From positions 1 through 11,258 of the forward strand of contig JALHLL010000107.1 in assembly GCA_022844575.1 (NCBI GenBank): a stretch of DNA of 11,258 bases, given 5' to 3'. This DNA comes from a bacterium. Its GTDB lineage: Bacteria > Bacteroidota > Ignavibacteria > Kapaibacteriales > UBA961. Below the pieces are notes generated by a model. That model searched no databases, was not told where the DNA came from, and saw nothing but the letters and a program-made list of their open reading frames with translations. Made by a program: the position numbers and the translations under genes. Positions 1 through 5,398 of the stretch are shown piece by piece. How positions within the stretch are numbered: the stretch's first letter is position 1; each line of letters opens with the position of its first letter.

Positions 1-198
1 TACTCTTTTCATCATTATCCATGAAATAGCATAGCCGACTATATATGAAATGAATACGAGAAGAATAACTGTCAATATTGTTTTCGATACACCCGATAAA
101 ACAAAGGTTTCAAACATTTGCGTAACAAGTATCGTCACAATCCCCGCAAAGCATAATGCACAAAATGAAAGGATATGTGCAAATCGTTGTATTTTCAT
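1..198 (-). CDS. Small membrane protein of unknown function, 3' part cut off by the window
   Basis: An ATG at 198 (read on the minus strand) opens a frame that stays open for all 66 codons to the window edge. The translation begins MKIQRFAHILSFCALCF and is strongly hydrophobic. One likely membrane helix spans about residues 6-27 and a second about residues 43-62. They are separated by a short polar stretch containing Glu and Lys, and the last visible residues are basic (MMKRV). I see no clear Shine-Dalgarno site before the ATG. It is divergent from lepB across a 103-base gap in which I find no convincing promoter. No family is recognisable from this fragment; it could be the start of a longer multi-pass protein or a small two-helix protein. 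That it is a gene is inferred from the open frame and the non-random hydrophobic pattern. Confidence 0.5.
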   Translation of the reverse strand, partial: MKIQRFAHILSFCALCFAGIVTILVTQMFETFVLSGVSKTILTVILLVFISYIVGYAISWIMMKRV

Positions 199-301
199 GA
201 TAAGCGATTCAGAATAGAAGTTGAATTGCGAAGATGCACATTATTTGTAAAAGAGCGTCATTGTATTTTCATAATTTCATTACCGTAATAGTAAGCATTC
301 C

Positions 302-1060
302 ATGGAGAGTTCGCACCAGAGCAAATACACTATAGTCAAATTCGGAATTATCATCATCATCTTGGCAATAATTCTGCGTTTGTTCATCATAGGATTCTTT
401 AAGGTACCCTCTGACTCAATGTCCCCTACTCTTAACGCAGGAGATAGGGTTGTCGTAGCTAAATGCAAAAATTTTATAGGATTCCCTCCGAGCTTCCCTC
501 TACTCGGGGTAACGGATTCCCCATGGCGCTTTCGCTATTCAGCATTCAGTCGCAATGACATAATCGCTTTTTTACATGCTACGGAAGAACATAATCAGCA
601 AGTATATGTTAAAAGAATTGTAGCGATTCCCGGCGATACGGTTTCTCTGAATGATACGAGTTTGAATATTAGGTCAAGTACTATAAATTCCGCTATACGT
701 TTTGAAGATGCAAACAGATTGTATCAAAGATTTGAAGGTAGTTTTGTCGTGCCCGGAAAAGGCGATAATATTAAAATTGACTCAAGAACTATTCAAATTT
801 TTAAGCAGTTTATCGAATCGGAAGGAACTCGTATTGATATACTCAACGACATAGTATATATAAATGGAAATCCTCAAAATTTCTACACTGTGAAAAATGA
901 TTGTTATTATGTTCTCGGTGATAACTATAATAACAGTTATGATTCGCGTTATTTCGGATTCATTCCCGAAAATTGTATAGTGGGTACACCTTTTATGATT
1001 ATTTGGTCAAAATCAGACGAGGGAATACAATGGAATAGAATCGGGAAGTTGATAGATTAA
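302..1060 (+). CDS. lepB: Signal peptidase I
   Basis: This is the membrane-bound serine protease that removes signal peptides from exported pre-proteins on the outer face of the inner membrane. The 252-residue product has one N-terminal membrane anchor (about residues 14-33). The catalytic serine box follows (VPSDSMSPTL, Ser39), then the lysine box (YVKRIVAIPGD, general base Lys104) and the late box GDNYNNSYDSRYFGFIP (about 206-221). Together these are the complete Ser-Lys dyad signature of the S26 family. The insert between the boxes contains a proline-rich stretch (FPPSFPLLG, about 61-69) and is otherwise poorly conserved. The start is the first ATG of the frame and gives a short basic n-region before the anchor; its ribosome site is weak. 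A secreted protein gene begins 16 bases after the stop and is probably co-transcribed. Family assignment is firm; whether it is the only signal peptidase of the organism cannot be told. Confidence 0.97.
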   Translation: MESSHQSKYTIVKFGIIIIILAIILRLFIIGFFKVPSDSMSPTLNAGDRVVVAKCKNFIGFPPSFPLLGVTDSPWRFRYSAFSRNDIIAFLHATEEHNQQVYVKRIVAIPGDTVSLNDTSLNIRSSTINSAIRFEDANRLYQRFEGSFVVPGKGDNIKIDSRTIQIFKQFIESEGTRIDILNDIVYINGNPQNFYTVKNDCYYVLGDNYNNSYDSRYFGFIPENCIVGTPFMIIWSKSDEGIQWNRIGKLID

Positions 1061-1076
1061 AGAATTTACAAATAAA

Positions 1077-2003
1077 ATGATACAACTAAAATTTATACAT
1101 ATCACATATATTCTTGTTTTAATTTCATCTTTTGAGATCTCTTTTTCACAGAATAATAGTAACACTCGTACAAAAGAAGTCCAATACTGGAATTTTGACG
1201 ATAAAAATACATCAAGGTGGAAATTATTTGATAAAAATAAAAAAGAAATACCGATTGTTTTAGAAAAAACGCCGTTTAAGTCAAATCTCTTTTTGGGTAA
1301 GCTATCGAATAATACCGCAGCATTTTCAGTATATAACCTAACAGAGCACGACTCCATTACCATTTCATTTGATATATATATCATTGGTACATGGGATGGT
1401 AATGATAAGACATATGGACAGGATGTTTTCATGTTAAAGATTGATAGTAACGAATATATTAAAACTTCATTCAGCAATACTACTTTCACTCAATCATATC
1501 CCGAACTGAATATCGGTAACAAATCATACAAAGCGAAAACCGGGGCAAGAGCTATCAACAAACTCGGTTTTACATGGAAGGAACACAATAGATATGATGG
1601 CATTATGGATGCCGTCTATTCTATTACTCTTACAGTTCCACACCATAACAACTCTACAGATATTTTATTTTCATGTACACTTCGAGATAGTGATAACTCC
1701 TTATATAATGAATCGTGGGGTTTGGATAATGTTACACTTTTAACCAAATCAATTTGTAGGAATATCATTGACTACCATATTCAGGGCGATTCAATACTCA
1801 ATGATAATGATTCGGTTATTATTACCGTTAACTCAATCTGTGATACATGTCTCTGGTCAAATGGTTTCAGAGGAAAAAACATTGTTATAAAACAAGAAGG
1901 TATTTACAAATTCGTATGTAGTAACTCCAACGGTTGTAATTTCCATTCTCGAGAAATTACCATTCGTAGAAAGAAAAAACTTTTTCCTATTAAAGGTAGA
2001 TAA
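1077..2003 (+). CDS. Secreted protein with a WDGN/SWGLDNV domain and a C-terminal Ig-like domain
   Basis: The 308-residue product starts with a signal peptide (hydrophobic about residues 6-19, likely cleavage after Ser24, before Gln25). The middle part (about 35-222) looks like an extracellular beta-sandwich. It has the motifs FLGKLSNNTAAFSVYNL, HDSITISFDIYIIGTWDGND and, near its end, ESWGLDNVTLL. I have a sense of this pattern (FLG..., isFDlYii-WDGN, WGLDNV) from large surface proteins of planctomycetes and related phyla, but cannot name a Pfam family. The C-terminal part (about 227-300) resembles the Ig-like repeats of Bacteroidetes surface proteins (CLWSNGF, EGIYKFVCSNSNGC). It carries five cysteines (227, 255, 258, 281, 287). 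No type IX sorting domain follows; the protein ends in an unusually basic tail (RRKKKLFPIKGR). It lies 16 bases after lepB. Function unknown; export is the only firm inference. Confidence 0.85.
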   Translation: MIQLKFIHITYILVLISSFEISFSQNNSNTRTKEVQYWNFDDKNTSRWKLFDKNKKEIPIVLEKTPFKSNLFLGKLSNNTAAFSVYNLTEHDSITISFDIYIIGTWDGNDKTYGQDVFMLKIDSNEYIKTSFSNTTFTQSYPELNIGNKSYKAKTGARAINKLGFTWKEHNRYDGIMDAVYSITLTVPHHNNSTDILFSCTLRDSDNSLYNESWGLDNVTLLTKSICRNIIDYHIQGDSILNDNDSVIITVNSICDTCLWSNGFRGKNIVIKQEGIYKFVCSNSNGCNFHSREITIRRKKKLFPIKGR

Positions 2004-2022
2004 AGTAATTGTACTGTCTTAC

Positions 2023-2053
2023 AAAAAAAAAGCGAAGAATATAAATCCTTCGC
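2023..2053 (-). terminator. Rho-independent terminator of the lipoprotein operon
   Basis: Read on the minus strand, GCGAAG and CTTCGC (arms at 2048-2053 and 2032-2037) form a perfect 6-bp GC-rich stem with a 10-base loop. The stem runs straight into nine or more T residues (the A-tract at 2023-2031). It sits 24 bases after the stop of the minus-strand lipoprotein gene and between convergent genes. On the plus strand only a weak T-poor tail follows, so its main direction is minus. Confidence 0.8.
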
Positions 2054-2077
2054 CTTCTAAAATTCCAACAATTATTA

Positions 2078-2659
2078 TTAATTAGGTTTCAATAAAATTG
2101 TAACACTTACTTTTGTTGTCAAATTCACAAACTCCGGTTGTCTATTAGGAAAGTTTTTCACCTTCCCATACCTTTGATATACTCTGAATCGAGGTCTTGT
2201 TTTAACGTATTTTATTGCCTCTTGAAGTTTACCTTTATCGAGGGTTAATGTTCTGGGGGTTAAATAATAATCACTTGCTTTCACATCCGTATAAGTGCCA
2301 AGAGGATAAACAGTATTATCTCCGTATATCGGATCGTACTGCAACCAAAATTCTACATTCTCGAAAACACAGTTTTGTAAGTTCACTTCATTGGATATGA
2401 ACTTCACAATAGAGACACTCATACTCTGTATTTCGGAACCATTTTCATCGATCTTATCTCTATTATCCACATATCCGTTTACGGTATCAAGATTAACACC
2501 GTCAAAACGTATGGTATTTGCAGTATCATTATCAACCTTCGGTCTTCCAGTAAAGGTTAATGGAAGTTTGATTTTATCAATGTCGTTAATCGTATCACAA
2601 CCGGTTGATATGCCCAGCAGCACAAGAACCGCTAAAAAGCTTAACATTTGAACTTTCAT
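2078..2659 (-). CDS. Putative lipoprotein of unknown function
   Basis: The 193-residue product has a lipoprotein-type signal: short basic start, hydrophobic core to about residue 17, then ISTGC with Cys21 as the probable lipidated residue. The Ser at -3 is not the classic Leu, so the lipobox is imperfect. The mature part is rich in Asp, Asn, Thr and Val and alternates in a way that suggests a beta-sandwich, with a helical stretch near residues 140-152 (LDKGKLQEAIKYV). I recognise no catalytic motif and no family. The start is well supported by AGGAG seven bases upstream (2667-2671). It begins 45 bases after the stop of the outer-membrane protein gene and ends just before a strong terminator, so the two form a likely operon. 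It may be an outer-membrane-anchored partner of that protein, but this rests only on adjacency. Confidence 0.85.
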   Translation of the reverse strand: MKVQMLSFLAVLVLLGISTGCDTINDIDKIKLPLTFTGRPKVDNDTANTIRFDGVNLDTVNGYVDNRDKIDENGSEIQSMSVSIVKFISNEVNLQNCVFENVEFWLQYDPIYGDNTVYPLGTYTDVKASDYYLTPRTLTLDKGKLQEAIKYVKTRPRFRVYQRYGKVKNFPNRQPEFVNLTTKVSVTILLKPN

Positions 2660-2666
2660 TGAAGTT

Positions 2667-2671
2667 CTCCT
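2667..2671 (-). promoter_or_regulatory. Strong Shine-Dalgarno site of the lipoprotein gene
   Basis: AGGAG on the minus strand, seven bases before the ATG at 2659. It fixes this start and shows that the organism uses anti-Shine-Dalgarno pairing at some genes. Confidence 0.75.
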
Positions 2672-2704
2672 AAAATTGTATGAATTGAGTGAATTACATA
2701 ATGA

Positions 2705-3850
2705 TTAATTGAACCAGACGGAAAAACCGCCGGAAAACATAAATTGCGAAAGATATGCCACTTGTGCATGAAGTTGCAGAGCACCTAAATGGCATTCGCC
2801 GCCGGCTGCAATCCTAATATTAGAGAATGTATTAATGTCTGCAACGACCGGTTTACGCTCATAAAGTTTGGTGTATTCTGAAGGGAGTCCTTGAGGAAGT
2901 TCAAAAGGTACATATCTACCGTCAGAATCAATAATAAGATTATTGTCGTTAGTCGGGTCTCTATACATATTATCTCTAACTTCATCATAAGGCGTATTCG
3001 ATTCCTGATTTGCAGGGGTTACATTTTTTCTCGTATAAGTGAATGTTCCGCTAAAATCTTCATACTGAATTCCGCCGAACACGGTAAAGTATTTATCAAG
3101 TTTTTTGCTCGCATTGATTCCGATAGCCAAAGCATTTGCATCAATACTGTTCGTTAGAGAAAGAAGTGAATAAGCTACGTTAAAGGAAATACCAAGCGTA
3201 GAGTCATTTAATCCGTCAATGTATTGATTAAACTGATGCCCTACTCCAATCATACCATAGAACAAATTTTTGTCATCATCAATTGAAGAAACAGGTACTA
3301 CTCTTAAACGAACATGTGTTCTTGATGGTAAATCCATCATAATTTGTACAGCGGGAAGTCCTAAAACGGCATTTAAACCATTTCCGCTCGGAAACTCAGC
3401 ATTACCGCCGACCGTTTGAAAGGTATTTACACCTAATGGTTCTGAATAAACAGTTGTCGGATTGCCACCATAAAATGTTGGTTGATCAACCGTCGCGGGC
3501 TGAATTGTTTCCTTACCATCCTTATTATATGCCGTATTGGCACGAGTATTTTGCGCCCCCCTCGGATCAGAGAAATGATCCGGCAACTTGGCGGAGTAGC
3601 TCTTCTGACTTTCAGGGATTAACATAGCCATAACTGAAACATCAATTCCTATTTTGAAGCGGTCTTCATGAATAGCTGTAGTCCACAGATTGGAATTAAA
3701 ACTCTGTCCAATGCTAGTAAATAATGGCTTAGAGTAACTTTCAAAATTCTCTTTTGTCAAAAGTGAAACGGTACCCCCTATTTCTAATTTTTGGGCTTGT
3801 AATGTACACACACTACAAAAAAGACAAAAAACAGTCATCAAACGTTTCAT
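2705..3850 (-). CDS. Outer-membrane beta-barrel-like protein, possibly DUF6588-like
   Basis: From the chosen start the product has 381 residues and begins with a clean signal peptide (MKRLMTVFCLFCSVCTLQA, cleavage before Gln20). The frame extends 19 codons upstream to 3907, but that extension would bury the signal peptide, and GGAAAG lies four bases before the ATG at 3850, so I prefer the shorter form. The sequence alternates polar and hydrophobic residues, with Gly/aromatic strands such as YFTVFGGIQYEDFSGTFTYT. It contains a segment LPAVQIMMDLPSRTHVRLRV followed by FYGMIGVGHQFNQYI, and ends in a strand finishing FSGGFSVWFN, as expected of a barrel. The layout (early loop region, 'lP..q..l.lp..t.v.lR.vP', then 'G.iGvGv.h....') recalls the DUF6588 family of Bacteroidetes; this is from memory and tentative. 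Its operon partner downstream is a lipoprotein gene. The 136-base gap upstream shows no promoter I trust. Confidence 0.85.
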   Translation of the reverse strand: MKRLMTVFCLFCSVCTLQAQKLEIGGTVSLLTKENFESYSKPLFTSIGQSFNSNLWTTAIHEDRFKIGIDVSVMAMLIPESQKSYSAKLPDHFSDPRGAQNTRANTAYNKDGKETIQPATVDQPTFYGGNPTTVYSEPLGVNTFQTVGGNAEFPSGNGLNAVLGLPAVQIMMDLPSRTHVRLRVVPVSSIDDDKNLFYGMIGVGHQFNQYIDGLNDSTLGISFNVAYSLLSLTNSIDANALAIGINASKKLDKYFTVFGGIQYEDFSGTFTYTRKNVTPANQESNTPYDEVRDNMYRDPTNDNNLIIDSDGRYVPFELPQGLPSEYTKLYERKPVVADINTFSNIRIAAGGECHLGALQLHAQVAYLSQFMFSGGFSVWFN

Positions 3851-3854
3851 ATTA

Positions 3855-3860
3855 CTTTCC
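3855..3860 (-). promoter_or_regulatory. Ribosome binding site deciding the start of the outer-membrane protein gene
   Basis: GGAAAG on the minus strand, four bases before the ATG at 3850. It supports the internal ATG, which gives a normal signal peptide, over the ATG at 3907. Confidence 0.5.
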
Positions 3861-3986
3861 GAAACAGAGTTAAACATCGTACAATCAATTATTTCAACAA
3901 CATGCAAAATACTAAAAAAACATTAGTTCAAGTAATGTCGCACATCGCTGTAAGGTAAAAATATAACAGTAAGTAAATTTTTAACA

Positions 3987-4355
3987 TTAGCGATTTGGTT
4001 TTTCACGTACGAACCATGCTCTTTTGATAAGTCCATCTATTACTTCGTACACCGCAACCGCATGTACAATTCGTTCAGGATGAATTCCTGAAACCATTTC
4101 CTCGTCAAAAGTGAAGTTCCCACAAACTACCCGATTCACAAGTTTACAGTACAGATTGGTATGTTTTTCGAACATAGGCGAATAACGTTCTCTCATCGCT
4201 TGTTTGCCTTCACAAAACACCTCGCCTGTTCCAAGTTCAATCAACTGAACATCGTTAGCATACCATTGACAAAAGTCATCTATACTTCTTCTATTATAGG
4301 CATCCAACTGACCTTGCGCGGCTATTGCAGCCGGAGAGCTTTTGTCATATTCCAT
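3987..4355 (-). CDS. NTF2/SnoaL-like small alpha+beta protein
   Basis: The 122-residue product, from the ATG at 4355, has the order of elements of the NTF2-like superfamily. An N-terminal helix (PAAIAAQGQLDAYNRRSIDDF) is followed by 'CQWYANDVQLIELGTGEVFCEGKQAMRERY', then a beta-sheet half ending VHAVAVYEVIDGLIKRAWFVR. Such proteins bind small molecules in a cone-shaped pocket; members include SnoaL cyclases and ketosteroid isomerases, but most genomic copies are uncharacterised. There is no signal peptide, so it is probably cytoplasmic. The frame is open 27 codons further upstream, but that stretch looks like non-coding AT-rich sequence, and AAGGAA sits five bases before the chosen ATG. The gene is divergent from the hydrolase gene. 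Superfamily assignment is fairly sure, the reaction unknown. Confidence 0.8.
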   Translation of the reverse strand: MEYDKSSPAAIAAQGQLDAYNRRSIDDFCQWYANDVQLIELGTGEVFCEGKQAMRERYSPMFEKHTNLYCKLVNRVVCGNFTFDEEMVSGIHPERIVHAVAVYEVIDGLIKRAWFVREKPNR

Positions 4356-4360
4356 TCTTT

Positions 4361-4366
4361 TTCCTT
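4361..4366 (-). promoter_or_regulatory. Ribosome binding site deciding the start of the SnoaL-like gene
   Basis: AAGGAA on the minus strand, five bases before the ATG at 4355. It favours this start over the longer frame that begins at 4436. Confidence 0.5.
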
Positions 4367-4404
4367 GCAAAATTATTGTTGTTAGGAACAAATTAAGATT
4401 TTTG

Positions 4405-4416
4405 TATAATATTATA
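4405..4416. promoter_or_regulatory. Palindromic -10-like element in a divergent promoter region
   Basis: TATAATATTATA is a perfect 12-bp palindrome, so each strand carries a consensus TATAAT. Leftward initiation would start about 50 bases before the SnoaL-like ATG. Rightward initiation would start about 95 bases before the hydrolase ATG. No good -35 box is found at 16-18 bases on either side, so the promoter call is tentative. Confidence 0.35.
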
Positions 4417-4512
4417 TTGAAAGTTCTTTGGCACATTTATGCCATGATGCAAATTGCATATGACTATATTTACAAAACAAAGAATATGAAAAAAGAATGT
4501 GATTTCTTCAAT

Positions 4513-5361
4513 ATGGAACATAAGAAAGTACGTATAATACTATTTTTTGTTTTTTTTACTTTCTTATCGTCTTTTTGTCCGTTGAGCCACTACAAGTCGG
4601 ATAAAAATGACTTCACTTCATTTGCATCGGATTCAAATTTTCACACAGCACATAATCCGCCGATTAATACACAATTTGTACTGAAAGGCAAATCAATAGA
4701 TATAGCAATTGATGAAGATAAAGATGCAAAAGGATACTTGATAAAATCCTCAACCGGTTCATCGAAGTATCTTATACTTTTCCATGAATGGTGGGGACTG
4801 AATGACCATATTAAACATACTGCCGATGCCTTCGCTGACTCACTTAGCGAAATTAACGTAATTGCCTTAGACCTATATGATGGTCTGGTAGCTGATAAAC
4901 CCGACAAGGCGTCTCAAATAATGACCTCAACTTCTGAAGAGCGTGTTCAAAGGATTATTAAAGGTACTTTAAGATTCTGCGGCGATGATGCGCAAATTTC
5001 TACAATAGGTTGGTGTTATGGCGGAGCTTGGTCATTACAAACTGCATTGGAACATCCCAATCAAATCAAAGCATGCGTAATGTACTACGGAATGCCTGAG
5101 CATGACACTACTCGACTATCACGGTTAAATGCACCACTTTTGGGTATATTTGCTCAACAGGATAAGTGGATTACCCCTGATATAGTACGTTCGTTTGAAA
5201 AGAGACTTAACGGATTGGAGAAGAAAGCACATATAAAGATGTATGATGCCAAACATGCTTTTGCAAATCCAAGCAATCCTAACTATGAAAAACGTTCTGC
5301 TATTGACGCTTCACAAATTGTGCTAAGATTTATTCGAGCCAATTTGGAAATAGTGAAGTAA
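4513..5361 (+). CDS. Exported dienelactone-hydrolase-family protein
   Basis: An alpha/beta-hydrolase of the dienelactone hydrolase family. From the ATG at 4513 it has 282 residues. The visible signatures are LILFHEWWGL (Glu92), the nucleophile elbow GWCYGG (Cys168), Asp217 in QQDKW and His248 in KHAFANP. This is the complete Cys-Asp-His triad, plus the Glu that helps activate the Cys in the characterised enzyme. The family's classical role is ring opening of dienelactones in chlorocatechol breakdown, but many members have other or unknown ester substrates. Unusually, the N-terminus (MEHKKVRIILFFVFFTFLSSFC) is a signal peptide, possibly a lipoprotein signal with Cys22, so it probably acts outside the cytoplasm. 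No ribosome site supports any start; ATGs at 4486 and 4444 in the same frame are alternatives. The kinase gene follows 37 bases after the stop, so it may be the first gene of that operon. Confidence 0.87.
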   Translation: MEHKKVRIILFFVFFTFLSSFCPLSHYKSDKNDFTSFASDSNFHTAHNPPINTQFVLKGKSIDIAIDEDKDAKGYLIKSSTGSSKYLILFHEWWGLNDHIKHTADAFADSLSEINVIALDLYDGLVADKPDKASQIMTSTSEERVQRIIKGTLRFCGDDAQISTIGWCYGGAWSLQTALEHPNQIKACVMYYGMPEHDTTRLSRLNAPLLGIFAQQDKWITPDIVRSFEKRLNGLEKKAHIKMYDAKHAFANPSNPNYEKRSAIDASQIVLRFIRANLEIVK

Positions 5362-5398
5362 AGAGTTGGTGTTATGTGTCTACCCTAATGAATGTGAA

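Noticed and set aside
199..301. A Bacteroides-type promoter (TTG ... TAnnTTTG) between the first two genes
   Set aside because: The TTATTTG at 241-247 lacks the TA at the required position, and the upstream TTG spacing does not fit.
1013..1489. Open frame of 158 codons on the minus strand
   Set aside because: It lies opposite the end of lepB and the first part of the secreted-protein gene, both of which have clear coding character; its translation shows no domain.
2033..2053. The 2023-2053 stem as a terminator for the plus-strand secreted-protein gene
   Set aside because: On the plus strand no real T-tract follows the stem; the long T-run is on the minus strand.
3851..3907. N-terminal extension of the outer-membrane protein to an ATG at 3907
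   Set aside because: It would place 19 residues ahead of a normal signal peptide and has no ribosome site, whereas the ATG at 3850 has one.
3851..3986. Repeated AACATTAG (about 3919-3926 and 3983-3990) as an operator pair
   Set aside because: It is a short AT-rich octamer in an AT-rich spacer, easily expected by chance.
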